Position numbers and translations under genes: made by a program. This document shows, one piece after another, positions 1-8,138 of a stretch of DNA of 44,640 nucleotides. Under the pieces are notes generated by a model. That model had not been told where the DNA came from. It saw only the letters and a list, made by a program, of their open reading frames with translations, and did no database searches. Position 1 is the first letter of the stretch. Every line of letters starts with the position of its first letter. The stretch comes from Balneolaceae bacterium (GTDB lineage Bacteria > Bacteroidota > Rhodothermia > Balneolales > Balneolaceae): NCBI GenBank assembly GCA_007694095.1, contig RECI01000136.1, positions 1 to 44,640 on the forward strand, read 5' to 3'.

Positions 1-414
1 CGAAATAGTGTATACTATGATTTTTATGAACCGGAAATCCGGGCCGATTTTGAATCTGCCGGAAATCTTGAATTCCTGCTTCCGTTTGTTCTTTATCTCA
101 GACAACGGGTTTTCAGCTTCCTTGAATTGGAGATTAACAAAACAATCACTTTTTCAAGCCAATTGGAGAAATATGTTCCTGATCCGGATCAATTAGCCCG
201 GCATCTCAATGCAGATATTTACTACCAGGAACCGGGCGCCCGCCATTACCAGAGGCAGGGAATTAACCGAAGTGAACTCTCTTTTACTCACCCAGTTTAC
301 CACCAGCATTTTGACGGCTTTGAACCAGACTGCTGCATGCTCGATCTGCTCTTTCAATACGGCCCGGAAAGTTTTCGGGTAACAGACAAGTTGTTGCCTG
401 AATTGGCCGGGTAA
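1..414 (+). CDS. WbqC-like family protein, C-terminal part (5' end outside window)
   Basis: The reading frame is open from base 1 to a TAA at 412-414, so this is the 3' part of a gene that starts before the window. The visible 137 residues resemble the C-terminal half of the WbqC-like family: an early NSVYYDFYEPEI segment, a central LELEINKTITFSSQL stretch, and a final YHQHFDGFEPDCCMLDLLF segment followed by a GPES tail. Members of this family are often found in O-antigen or capsule loci and near sugar-modifying enzymes, but their reaction is poorly defined. An internal TTG at 127 could be read as a start, but the homology-like sequence continues upstream of it, so I treat the gene as edge-truncated. 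It converges on the hydrolase remnant to its right. Confidence 0.72.
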   Translation, partial: RNSVYYDFYEPEIRADFESAGNLEFLLPFVLYLRQRVFSFLELEINKTITFSSQLEKYVPDPDQLARHLNADIYYQEPGARHYQRQGINRSELSFTHPVYHQHFDGFEPDCCMLDLLFQYGPESFRVTDKLLPELAG

Positions 415-448
415 CATCAAAATCTCTCTTCGTTACGATGTTCAATAA

Positions 449-666
449 TTACCAATTCTGATGAAGCATTTCCACTTCACGGAATGCCCAACTGCCGCCC
501 CATGCACCATGGACAATTACAATGGTGGGTTTACTGTCATCAATAAGGAAATCGCGGTCATCCAGAACACCCGGCAGCGGAATGGTGGGATCCTGTGCAG
601 AGGTGTTTATGGGAATCAGAAAAAACAGAGCGATGATGACTATAACATAGTAACCTGGATTTTTCA
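449..666 (-). pseudogene. truncated alpha/beta-hydrolase remnant with signal peptide
   Basis: The 72-codon frame starts at the ATG at 664-666 and stops at 449. It opens with a good signal peptide (MKNPGYYVIVIIALFFLIPI followed by NTSAQD) and then TIVIVHGAWGGSWAFREVE. The HGAWGGSW segment is the oxyanion-loop region of alpha/beta hydrolases of the HNL/RsbQ/salicylate-esterase type. The protein then ends abruptly (MLHQNW), whereas the family normally runs to about 230-300 residues. The nucleophile elbow, acid and histidine are all missing, and I found no continuation in the other frames before the convergent WbqC-like gene. The most likely reading is a gene decayed by deletion. A secreted micro-protein is less likely. 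Confidence 0.66.
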
Positions 667-975
667 TAATAGATCGCTTTGGGTTTGTAGAAAACTGGAA
701 ATTTATCGGTATAATTTTGGGAAATTCAAAGCCACATTGCAGCATCCGAAGGACCTTTCCCAATGGGATCGCTATGCGGGAATCGTAGCGGGTTAAGGTC
801 ATGCACTTGTTATCTGCATAATTATTTTCAGCCCACCTCCAAACGTCCGAAGGCCCTTGTAGCGTGGTGGGCTGGTTGCAAATAAGGGTGTTAAAACCAA
901 CAGGCTGCCCTTCACACCGCAACGCTTCGGGGAGCTGCGCACGCCCGGAGGTTGCTTGAATTTGAGCAGAAAAAA
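667..975. other. 309-bp non-coding spacer with a GC-rich dyad
   Basis: I see no convincing gene here. The main structure is an inverted repeat, AGCCCACC at 830-837 with GGTGGGCT at 866-873. Its loop contains AAGGCCCTT-like symmetry. The frame running through this stretch into the hydrolase remnant is GC-rich and low in coding character, so I do not extend the remnant upstream. Confidence 0.4.
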
Positions 976-2496
976 TCAAACATCAAACTTGATGCCCTGG
1001 GCCAGAGGCAGTTCGTCGCCCCAGTTGATGGTGTTGGTCTGCCGGCGCATATAGGCTTTCCAGGAGTCGGAACCTGATTCGCGTCCGCCGCCGGTTTCCT
1101 TTTCGCCGCCAAATGCCCCGCCGATTTCTGCGCCGCTGGTTCCGATATTGATATTGGCAATTCCGCAATCTGACCCGCGATGGCTCAAAAAGGTTTCTGC
1201 TTCACGCATATTCAGGGTAAACATGGCGGAGCTGAGCCCTTGTTTCACCCCGTTGTGATAGCTAATGGCTTCATCGAGTGAGGAATATTTGATGAGGTAT
1301 AGAATTGGGGCAAATGTTTCTTCCTGCACGATTTTATAGTGGTTTTCTACTTCGCAGATGGCCGGTTTCACATAATGGCCCTCCATATTTTCAAGCACAT
1401 CACCACCGCATACAACGGTCCCTCCCTCCTCTTTCACCTGTTTGAGTGCTGCCTGCATGGCGTTCACCGCATCATTATCAATCAGCGGACCGACAAGTGT
1501 ATCTGCATCCAGAGGATTACCAATCGTCACACTCTCGTAAATAGATCCAAGCCTTTCTTTTATCTTTTCATAAACATCCTCATGGATGATAAGCCTCCTT
1601 GTGGATGTGCACCGCTGCCCAGCTGTTCCCACCGCTCCGAATACCACTGCACGGATCGCCATTTCAAGATCTGCATCTTTACTGATGATGATGGCGTTGT
1701 TTCCGCCAAGTTCCAGGATGGTTTTACCGAGACGGGCGCCAACAACCTGCGCCACCTGTTTCCCCATACGGATGGAACCGGTTGCCGAAATGAGCGGGAT
1801 TCGTTCATCCGATGTAAGCCATTCACCTACCTCGCGTCCGCCGGTTATCAACCCAAATATGCCTTCTGGCAGATCGTTCTCCTTCAGTACTTCGGCGATG
1901 ATGTTTTGCACGGCAACACCACATACCGGTGTTTTCTCCGATCCTTTCCAGATCACTGTGTCGCCGCAGACGGCCGCAATCATGGCGTTCCAGCTATAGA
2001 CAGCCACGGGAAAATTAAAGGCCGAGATCACACCAACCGGTCCCAGCGGATGCCACTGCTCGTACATTCTGTGTTGCGGTCGTTCGGAGTGCATGGTAAG
2101 CCCATAGAGCTGACGCGACAGCCCTACTGCAAAGTCACAAATGTCGATCATCTCCTGAACTTCGCCTAATCCTTCCTGGTAGATTTTGCCCATTTCGTAA
2201 GAGACCAGCTTGCCGAGCGGCTCCTTATATTTTCGCAGGGCAAGGCCAATCTGCCGTACTATTTCTCCACGTTTGGGAGCGGGCATCATTCTCCATTCAG
2301 TAAAAGCTTTCAGAGATTCATCAACTACCCGGTCGAACTCTTTTCTTGTGGTAGTATAAACGTTAGCAATTTCCGATCCGTCCGCAGGAGTAAAACTGAT
2401 GATTTTATCTGCCGTTTCATCCTTTAAAAATACCTGTCCCGTTGAAGTTCCTGCATTAACCTTTTTAATACCGAGCGTGCTCAAAAAATCTTTCAT
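976..2496 (-). CDS. ALDH7-type aldehyde dehydrogenase (probable L-aminoadipate-semialdehyde / piperideine-6-carboxylate dehydrogenase)
   Basis: This 506-residue NAD(P)-dependent aldehyde dehydrogenase has full family length. The catalytic Cys is at residue 296 in GTAGQRCTSTRR, and the general-base Glu is at about 262 in ILELGGNNA. The cofactor-binding GPVGVISAFNFPVAVYSWN segment is near residue 152. The ALDH7 hallmarks (FNFPVAVYSWN, SATGSIRMGKQ, and a GGAFGGEKETGGGRESGSD tail near the C terminus) point to the antiquitin/AmaB branch. That branch oxidises alpha-aminoadipate semialdehyde in lysine catabolism. The neighbours do not belong to a lysine pathway, so the substrate is assigned by family only. 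The start is the ATG at 2494-2496; I see no clear Shine-Dalgarno site. The upstream spacer is full of dispersed repeats. Confidence 0.93.
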   Translation of the reverse strand: MKDFLSTLGIKKVNAGTSTGQVFLKDETADKIISFTPADGSEIANVYTTTRKEFDRVVDESLKAFTEWRMMPAPKRGEIVRQIGLALRKYKEPLGKLVSYEMGKIYQEGLGEVQEMIDICDFAVGLSRQLYGLTMHSERPQHRMYEQWHPLGPVGVISAFNFPVAVYSWNAMIAAVCGDTVIWKGSEKTPVCGVAVQNIIAEVLKENDLPEGIFGLITGGREVGEWLTSDERIPLISATGSIRMGKQVAQVVGARLGKTILELGGNNAIIISKDADLEMAIRAVVFGAVGTAGQRCTSTRRLIIHEDVYEKIKERLGSIYESVTIGNPLDADTLVGPLIDNDAVNAMQAALKQVKEEGGTVVCGGDVLENMEGHYVKPAICEVENHYKIVQEETFAPILYLIKYSSLDEAISYHNGVKQGLSSAMFTLNMREAETFLSHRGSDCGIANINIGTSGAEIGGAFGGEKETGGGRESGSDSWKAYMRRQTNTINWGDELPLAQGIKFDV

Positions 2497-2544
2497 ATCC
2501 TGTTTTTTAAATTGATGACATAACGTAAATATAGAGCGAATTTG

Positions 2545-2588
2545 AGTGAAAAGTGCTCATTATTTGAACGCGAAGCGAAAAGTGAAAA
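2545..2588 (+). repeat. 44-bp dispersed repeat, left copy of a perfect inverted pair
   Basis: This 44-bp block contains GTGCTCATTATTTGAACGCG and is bounded by GTGAAAA heptamers. Its exact reverse complement lies at 4614-4657, on the other side of the DUF4143 ATPase gene. Diverged copies lie at 6272-6312 and 42430-42458. The match was checked base by base by eye. Confidence 0.9.
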
Positions 2589-2689
2589 GGCAAAAGTGCT
2601 CAGAGCGATAGCGATTCCCGTGAAGCGAAAAGCTGGAGCGGAGCGACAGTCCCGACATCTACCAATGACAGATTTTTGGGAAATGGCGT

Positions 2690-2960
2690 TTTCAACTTTT
2701 GAAAGTGGGGATTTCCTCAGCGCGATAAGATCCTTCGTCAACCCTAAGCAAAAAGCGCATTGGGTCTCCTCAGGATGACAGCGGCATTGGATAATACGAT
2801 GAACCGCGTATACAGGATCCCGGTATACCAATATTATCAATACACCGGTACATATGACCAGCCTAGCCCGTTGTCATCCTGAACGGGCGCCGGCGCTTTT
2901 TGCCGGGGCGTAGTGCCCCACAGGGATGGCTATGCCAAAGGATCTCATCGTTCTGAGAAA
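2690..2960. repeat. fragments of a dispersed intergenic repeat
   Basis: This non-coding stretch holds pieces seen again at 19778-19844. The segment at 2748-2769 (GCAAAAAGCGCATTGGGTCT) recurs with two differences at 19823-19844. The segment at 2928-2948 matches 19778-19798 in reverse complement with one difference. The CTCAGGATGACA and TCATCCTGAACG motifs between them are arranged as an imperfect inverted repeat. The open frames crossing this region on both strands look like translated repeat and not protein. Confidence 0.6.
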
Positions 2961-3079
2961 ATTCCAATCAAAACAATCTCCTTGCGAAGCACTCTGGACA
3001 AGTAAAAGGGGACTTTTGACCTGTCAACACTGATATAGTTTTTCACGATCTTGGGAATAAATAGCGGCTCGGGATGAAA

Positions 3080-3213
3080 AGGAAGAAGTCAGAAGTAAAA
3101 TGGTAAAATAATGTGGTACCCAGTCCTGGCACCAAACAACCCTGTCAGGATCTGCCTGACGCTGACAGGTTGTTTCACTTTTCACTTTTCACTTTTCACT
3201 TTTCACTTTTCAC
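3080..3213 (+). repeat. hairpin repeat plus TTTTCAC heptamer tract, copy 1
   Basis: Dyad arms AAACAACCCTGTCAG (3134-3148) and CTGACAGGTTGTTT (3162-3175) would form a strong hairpin. It runs straight into one imperfect and five perfect copies of the heptamer TTTTCAC (3172-3213). The whole block, including upstream CCCAGTCCTGGCACC-like sequence, recurs at 6344-6460. It lies just upstream of the ATPase gene, so it could affect that gene's expression. Confidence 0.85.
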
Positions 3214-3244
3214 TTTCAAATTTCATAAAAAAGATATATTTTTT

Positions 3245-4465
3245 ATGAAAATTGAAAGTCAGACTTTCAAAATGCATAAAATAATTCCCCGGAATCTTGA
3301 AAACAAACTATCATCGGCTCTTGCGAATATGCCCGTTGTTGCTATTGTTGGCCCCCGGCAGGTTGGCAAAACAACACTTGGTATACAATTTGCAGAACAG
3401 CATTTCAATAAAGAGTCGTTTTATCTCGATTTAGAACTGGACAGTGACCTAAGCAAATTAAATGATGCGGAAACCTATCTGCGGAGGTTTGAAAACCAGC
3501 TTCTGATTATTGACGAGGTGCAGCGAAAGCCAGACCTTTTCAGGCTCTTGAGGGGACTGGTTGATATCAGGAAACGAGCCGGAGAAAGATCAGGGCAATT
3601 TCTGTTATTAGGCTCAGCCTCGCGTGATTTGTTGCAGCAAACCTCAGAAACCCTTGCAGGCAGAATTCGATATCTTGAGTTAAGCCCTTTTACCGCACTG
3701 GAAATTCATGTAACCGACCCGGTTGGTTTTAATCCGGAAAAAATATGGTTCAGGGGCGGATTTCCCGACAGCTACCTGGCACCGACAGAGCAAGAGAGCA
3801 GAGCATGGCGCAACGACTTTATATCTACATATGTTGAGCGTGATATACCATTTATGGGTCCACAAGTTTCTCCCACCAGAATGAAGCGATTTTGGAGCAT
3901 GCTGGCTCACTATCACGGCCAACAAATTGTACTGTCAACATTGGGCAAAAGCCTTGAAGTCAGCCATACCACAATAAAATCATATCTGGATATACTTACA
4001 GACTTCTACATGGTAAGACAAATCCAGCCCTGGGCAGGCAACACAAAAAAAAGACTGGTCAAATCACCAAAAATTTATATCAGAGACTCCGGTATCTTGC
4101 ATAATCTTTTGAATATTTCGGATTTTGACAGCCTTCTTGGCCACCCTGTAGTTGGAACGAGCTGGGAAGGGTTTGTAGCAGAAAACATTATCGTCAACCT
4201 CTCGGATGAATGGCGGTTCAGTTATTATAGAACTACAAACCAGGCTGAAATCGACCTGGTGCTCGAAGGTCCGAATAAACAGGTCTGGGCTATTGAAATC
4301 AAACGATCTGTCGCTCCTTCATTAAATAACAGATTTCACAGAGCTTGTGATGATATTGGAGCCACAAAAAAGTTTGTCATATATTCCGGCACCGAACAAT
4401 ACCCTCTTACTAAAGATACAGAGGTTATAGGCCTTATAGATTTTTTAAAAATGATCGCGGAATGA
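3245..4465 (+). CDS. AAA ATPase with DUF4143 domain
   Basis: This 406-residue protein has an AAA_14-type ATPase domain followed by DUF4143. Walker A is GPRQVGKTTL (about residues 35-44) and Walker B is LLIIDEVQRK. An arginine-rich LAGRIRYLELSPFT segment follows. The C-terminal part (TTNQAEIDLVLEG ... WAIEIKRS) has the D-x(n)-E-x-K spacing of a PD-(D/E)XK-like fold, which is usual for DUF4143 proteins. The function of the family is not established. Members are patchily distributed, often multi-copy, and occur in mobile or repeat-rich surroundings. The frame is open upstream to a GTG at 3113, but that extension would translate the heptamer repeat, so I chose the ATG at 3245 (the ATG at 3272 is also possible). 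It sits between the two arms of a perfect 44-bp inverted repeat. Confidence 0.88.
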   Translation: MKIESQTFKMHKIIPRNLENKLSSALANMPVVAIVGPRQVGKTTLGIQFAEQHFNKESFYLDLELDSDLSKLNDAETYLRRFENQLLIIDEVQRKPDLFRLLRGLVDIRKRAGERSGQFLLLGSASRDLLQQTSETLAGRIRYLELSPFTALEIHVTDPVGFNPEKIWFRGGFPDSYLAPTEQESRAWRNDFISTYVERDIPFMGPQVSPTRMKRFWSMLAHYHGQQIVLSTLGKSLEVSHTTIKSYLDILTDFYMVRQIQPWAGNTKKRLVKSPKIYIRDSGILHNLLNISDFDSLLGHPVVGTSWEGFVAENIIVNLSDEWRFSYYRTTNQAEIDLVLEGPNKQVWAIEIKRSVAPSLNNRFHRACDDIGATKKFVIYSGTEQYPLTKDTEVIGLIDFLKMIAE

Positions 4466-4663
4466 ACTCAGGGCTTCTTTTCGGATGTTCGCTATATCTT
4501 GCCGCCAAAGCATGGGGCGTTGGCGCAGTCGAGGCTTTGGCACAAGCGGGACCTTGCGCCATCCATATTTTACGCCAATACATACGCACTATGCGCCAGG
4601 CGCGTTTTCGGCTTTTTCACTTTTCGCTTCGCGTTCAAATAATGAGCACTTTTCACTTAAAAA
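4466..4663. other. non-coding spacer with the right copy of the 44-bp repeat
   Basis: No gene is supported. The first part is rich in GGCGCA/TGCGCC half-palindromes (about 4515-4605). Positions 4614-4657 are the exact reverse complement of 2545-2588. Two overlapping short frames here translate the repeat and were rejected. Confidence 0.6.
4614..4657 (-). repeat. 44-bp dispersed repeat, right copy of the inverted pair
   Basis: All 44 positions match the reverse complement of 2545-2588. It ends seven bases before the ATG of the downstream methyltransferase, so it probably lies in that gene's promoter or leader. I saw no target-site duplication outside the pair. Confidence 0.9.
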
Positions 4664-5437
4664 ATGATAACACCAGCATCCAACAACCAGATTAAACAAT
4701 GGCGCAAGCTGCTGATGGGAAAATACCGGAATATGACCGGGTTATTTATCGCTGAAGGGATACGGTGCGTAGAACAGATCCTTCATAATGGGTTTGTTGA
4801 GATTGATGAGATTTTAGTAGACAAGCCTGATTTGGTTCATCTATTAGATATTCCGGAATCCCTGCCTGTTTTTGAGTTGGCTTCGGATGATTTTGCCTCT
4901 ATCTCAGATACGAAAACACCACAGGGAGTGATGGCCGTGTGCCGTGTGCCGAAGAAGGCCTCCGTCGATGACATAGCCGTCAGTGAAGGTGTTATCGTGG
5001 CGCTGGATGCCATTCAGGACCCCGGCAACATGGGCACGATCATCCGCACGGCGGCGTGGTTTGGCGCCAGAGCCATCCTCTTTGGTAAGGGCTGCGCCGA
5101 TCCGTTTCAACCCAAAGTGGTGAGGAGCACGGCCGGGGCAACTGGCGCCGTTCATTACATCAGGGGTGATTTCGGAAACATCTTTCACGAACTGGAATCA
5201 ACCGGCTGGCAGGTATATTTACTGGATGGTTCGAAAGAAGCAGAAGATCTTCGTTCTGTCAAAACGGCGAAAAAATCCATTCTTGTGGCAGGCAATGAGG
5301 CAACCGGTATATCACGTGGGCTGTTTACTGCAAACCGAACCCGGGTCCGCATACCCGGCCATTCCGGGATTGTAGAAAGCCTGAATGCCGCCGTGGCCTG
5401 CGGCATCGCGCTGGAGCATTTTTCAGGTTTAAGTTGA
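4664..5437 (+). CDS. TrmH/SpoU-family RNA 2'-O-methyltransferase
   Basis: This 257-residue protein has an N-terminal RNA-binding substrate domain (GLFIAEGIRCVEQIL) and a C-terminal SPOUT knot. All three SpoU motifs are visible: motif 1 ALDAIQDPGNMGTIIRTA, motif 2 ILVAGNEATGIS, and motif 3 VRIPGHSGIVESLNAAVAC. The family transfers methyl groups from SAM to ribose 2'-OH in rRNA or tRNA. The length and the N-terminal domain fit the rRNA-modifying RlmB/TsnR-like branch more than TrmH itself, but the target nucleotide cannot be read from sequence. It follows the repeat spacer directly and is probably transcribed alone. Confidence 0.92.
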   Translation: MITPASNNQIKQWRKLLMGKYRNMTGLFIAEGIRCVEQILHNGFVEIDEILVDKPDLVHLLDIPESLPVFELASDDFASISDTKTPQGVMAVCRVPKKASVDDIAVSEGVIVALDAIQDPGNMGTIIRTAAWFGARAILFGKGCADPFQPKVVRSTAGATGAVHYIRGDFGNIFHELESTGWQVYLLDGSKEAEDLRSVKTAKKSILVAGNEATGISRGLFTANRTRVRIPGHSGIVESLNAAVACGIALEHFSGLS

Positions 5438-5554
5438 CATGGTATGTCTGTTAACAGATTGAATTATGTAAAGATAACTCACTAAAATCCACTACAAAAA
5501 TAGTTGAAATAGTGGACAGACATATCAGGTCTATGATTTAGACAACGGCCACCC

Positions 5555-6214
5555 TCAATAACGCGGCACTTGTCCCGGTCTGGATCCAAATAGATGGACC
5601 CCGAACGATATGTGTGGGCCTGCCATCCACTGCATATCCGGAAGGTCGTTGTTCCAGGCCAGCCTTCCGCCTGCTTCTATAAAGAATGAAGTGGAGGTTG
5701 TCATCCGGGCTGAGACACCAAACATCAGATCGGTATGGATGCCGGGGTGGAGGCTGTCACTTCGCTCTCCTGTCGTGATATTAAAGTGGTTGACCCGTGT
5801 AAAATTGACTCCGCTGCCAATCCGAAAATAGTATTGAGGATCTTCCCGCATGCTGCTAATCACACCGGAATCCACATAGATGCCGGATCCTCTATTCAAA
5901 ACCCGCTCGTAGCCCAGGGAAAATCCGCCAAATATCACATCCCGGGCATGATCGATACGCTTTTCGGGGTTCATCATACCACCGATATAGACCCTGCCAT
6001 AAAACGGACGGCTTCCGGGCCGGTACACCAGATCCGCACCTCCGCCATGTATATTGATAAAGCCACCTGTCTGAAGCAGGTTATCAGATGCAACTGGCTG
6101 CGAATAGCCATATAACGGGTCACCGATGGGTGTGCCGATCTGAGCCCCGGCCATTCCGTAAACCAGGAGCACCATAAAAACAGTTGTCGTGTATCGTTGA
6201 ATAAATGTTTTCAT
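5555..6214 (-). CDS. predicted outer-membrane beta-barrel protein
   Basis: This 219-residue protein starts with a signal peptide (TTTVFMVLLVYGMAGAQ). The mature part is built of alternating polar and hydrophobic strands rich in Gly and aromatic residues (FGGFSLGYERVL, YYFRIGSGVNFTRV, FFIEAGGRLAWN, GPHISFGVHLF), as expected for a small barrel of about eight strands. I do not recognise a named family. A lipid-A-modifying PagL-like barrel was considered, but no convincing His-x-Ser catalytic pattern is visible. It converges on the methyltransferase and diverges from PhoH across a repeat-filled spacer. Confidence 0.62.
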   Translation of the reverse strand: MKTFIQRYTTTVFMVLLVYGMAGAQIGTPIGDPLYGYSQPVASDNLLQTGGFINIHGGGADLVYRPGSRPFYGRVYIGGMMNPEKRIDHARDVIFGGFSLGYERVLNRGSGIYVDSGVISSMREDPQYYFRIGSGVNFTRVNHFNITTGERSDSLHPGIHTDLMFGVSARMTTSTSFFIEAGGRLAWNNDLPDMQWMAGPHISFGVHLFGSRPGQVPRY

Positions 6215-6271
6215 GATCGTTCTGCTTTTTTAAATGTACGAAATTGTGGTTTATTTATTTTGTTTTGACTG

Positions 6272-6312
6272 AGTGAAATATGAGTGCTCATTTTTTTTAA
6301 CGCGAAGCGAAA
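6272..6312 (+). repeat. diverged copy of the 44-bp repeat
   Basis: AGTGAAATATGAGTGCTCAT followed by AACGCGAAGCGAAA aligns with the 2545-2588 repeat with a few substitutions and a longer T-run. Its orientation relative to the nearby hairpin/TTTTCAC block is the same as at 2545-3213. Confidence 0.75.
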
Positions 6313-6313
6313 T

Positions 6314-6341
6314 GGTAGAAGGTAAATGGTAAATGGTAAAT
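6314..6341 (+). repeat. GGTAAAT heptamer tandem repeat
   Basis: One degenerate unit (GGTAGAA) is followed by three perfect GGTAAAT units. It sits between the diverged 44-bp repeat and the second hairpin/TTTTCAC block. Confidence 0.9.
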
Positions 6342-6343
6342 GG

Positions 6344-6460
6344 AAGAAGACAGATGTAAAATGTAAAAAAATGTTGCACCCAGTCCCGGTGCCAAACAAC
6401 GCTGTCAGGACCTGCCGGACGCTGACAGGTTGTTTCACTTTTCACTTTTCACTTTTTCCT
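6344..6460 (+). repeat. hairpin repeat plus TTTTCAC heptamers, copy 2
   Basis: This is the second copy of the 3080-3213 block. Its arms are AAACAACGCTGTCAG (6394-6408) and CTGACAGGTTGTTT (6422-6435). One imperfect and two perfect TTTTCAC units follow, then degenerate ones. Substitutions in the loop and upstream portion show that the copies have diverged while the arms and heptamers are kept. Confidence 0.85.
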
Positions 6461-6571
6461 TTTGACTTTTCACTCACCTATCATTGATTATCTCTGATTG
6501 TTTGATTATAGTGTATAAAATCATTTACAGTCATCAAACCTATCCCCAATCCAATTTAATGTTGCTGGCCT

Positions 6572-7906
6572 ATGCCGAGACAAAAAAAAGTTAAGAAGGT
6601 TTTCGTTCTTGACACATCAGTTCTTTTGTATGACTCTGACGCTGTAAAAAACTTCGAAAAACATGATATTGCCATTCCAATAACTGTTTTAGAAGAGATT
6701 GATTCCTTCAAGAAAGGAAATACAGTAACCAATCTGCATGCCCGTGAGTTTATCCGTTTTCTGGATAAGATCACCGATTCTAACCTGATCCAGGAATGGA
6801 TTCCGCTGAATGGCCGAACTCGTGGTAAAATTCGTGTAATCAGTGATGAGGGAAGTGAAAAAGATGCCAATACCGTTTTCGGTTCTGTAAAAAATGATCA
6901 CCGAATCCTCAATTCAGCCATGAAACTGATGGAGGAAGAACCGGAAAAAAAAGTTGTATTGGTCACGAAAGACATCAACCTGCGGCTGAAAGCCCGTGCG
7001 CTGAACCTTGTGGCCGAGGATTATGAAACCATCCGCATCAAGGATATTGATCATCTTTACAAAGGCAAATCGGATGTCCATGTAGAAGACAATAACTACA
7101 TCAATTCCCTTTATAAAGACGGGCATATTAAATATTCCAGTATTTATAAAACCGAACCTGTAAGCAATCATTATTACATTCTGAAAAATCATTCCAGTTC
7201 AGCGCTGGGTTATTACAATCCAAAAACTAAGCATATCGAACTGGTCAAAACGATGAATGCTTATGGCGTAGCACCGCGCAACGCGGAACAGACGTTTGCC
7301 ATGCACGCGCTGATGAACCCCAATGTATTGTTGGCAACAATTACAGGATCGGCAGGTACAGGCAAAACACTCCTTGCCCTGGCGTGCGCTTTGGAACAGC
7401 GGAGCCAATACAGGCAAATCTATCTTGCACGTCCAATTGTTCCGCTGAGCAACCGCGATCTTGGCTATCTCCCCGGTGATGTAAAATCTAAAATTGATCC
7501 CTATATGCAGCCCTTGTGGGATAACCTGAGCATCATAAAAAACCAGTTCAGCGAATCCAGCAAGCAGTACAAAAAAGTGGACGAGCTGGTTCAGACTGAA
7601 AAACTATCAATTGTACCGTTGGCGTATATCCGCGGCCGCAGCCTCAATAATGTTATTTTTATTATTGATGAAGCCCAAAACCTTACTCCGCACGAAATCA
7701 AGACCATTATTACCCGTGCCGGCGAGAACACAAAAATTATTTTTACGGGTGATATCTTTCAGATCGATACACCATATCTCGATGCACAGAGCAACGGTCT
7801 CTCCTACCTTGTTGACCGGATGAACAATAACGATGTGTATGCCCATATCAACCTGGAAAAAGGGGAACGCTCGGAACTGGCGAATCTGGCAAGCAAGTTT
7901 TTGTGA
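6572..7906 (+). CDS. PIN-PhoH fusion ATPase (PhoH family)
   Basis: This 444-residue protein has an N-terminal PIN nuclease domain (KVFVLDTSVLLYDSDAV with its acidic Asp, and VLEEIDSFKKG). A C-terminal PhoH-type P-loop ATPase follows. Walker A is GSAGTGKTLLALA at about residues 259-271 and Walker B is VIFIIDEAQNLTPHE. The same architecture occurs in B. subtilis YlaK and in PhoH2 proteins, which act as RNA helicase/RNase combinations linked to stress and toxin-antitoxin-like roles. The acidic PIN residues appear intact, so nuclease activity is plausible. It is probably monocistronic: a repeat spacer lies upstream and a heptamer tract begins 18 bp after the stop codon. Confidence 0.93.
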   Translation: MPRQKKVKKVFVLDTSVLLYDSDAVKNFEKHDIAIPITVLEEIDSFKKGNTVTNLHAREFIRFLDKITDSNLIQEWIPLNGRTRGKIRVISDEGSEKDANTVFGSVKNDHRILNSAMKLMEEEPEKKVVLVTKDINLRLKARALNLVAEDYETIRIKDIDHLYKGKSDVHVEDNNYINSLYKDGHIKYSSIYKTEPVSNHYYILKNHSSSALGYYNPKTKHIELVKTMNAYGVAPRNAEQTFAMHALMNPNVLLATITGSAGTGKTLLALACALEQRSQYRQIYLARPIVPLSNRDLGYLPGDVKSKIDPYMQPLWDNLSIIKNQFSESSKQYKKVDELVQTEKLSIVPLAYIRGRSLNNVIFIIDEAQNLTPHEIKTIITRAGENTKIIFTGDIFQIDTPYLDAQSNGLSYLVDRMNNNDVYAHINLEKGERSELANLASKFL

Positions 7907-7924
7907 TTTTTTCGGGTGGATAAG

Positions 7925-7966
7925 TTGGCAGTTGGCAGTTGGCAGTTGGCAGTTGGCAGTTGGCAG
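7925..7966 (+). repeat. TTGGCAG heptamer tandem repeat, six perfect copies
   Basis: Six uninterrupted TTGGCAG units (42 bp) plus two extra bases begin 18 bp after the phoH stop codon. The perfect copies suggest recent expansion or slippage. Confidence 0.95.
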
Positions 7967-8138
7967 TTAAAATTTTCTTGATTTATTCTGAATATCAATT
8001 CCTGGGTTATTTTTCACAATGGCGGTAAAGCTATTCCTGAATTTGTGACAGTTCTCTTTCATGGATTTTGCTATGCTTATGGCACATTTACACCGCTAAA
8101 TAAGTATATTTATGGAAATCCGTAATTACCGTACCATC

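Noticed and set aside
667-975. Integron attC site
   Set aside because: A dyad is present, but I could not find convincing GTTRRRY and RYYYAAC core sites at the right spacing. No integrase gene is in the window.
2493-2840. 115-codon leftward frame before the ALDH gene (and a 78-codon frame on the opposite strand)
   Set aside because: Both translate dispersed repeat sequence (44-bp repeat and GATGACA-type blocks) and have no protein-like composition.
3113-3244. 44-residue N-terminal extension of the DUF4143 ATPase from a GTG
   Set aside because: It reads through the hairpin and TTTTCAC tract, giving repetitive FHFSLFTFHFSLF. A normal start exists at 3245.
4462-4695. 77-codon frame overlapping the end of the ATPase gene
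   Set aside because: It overlaps two real genes and translates the right 44-bp repeat.
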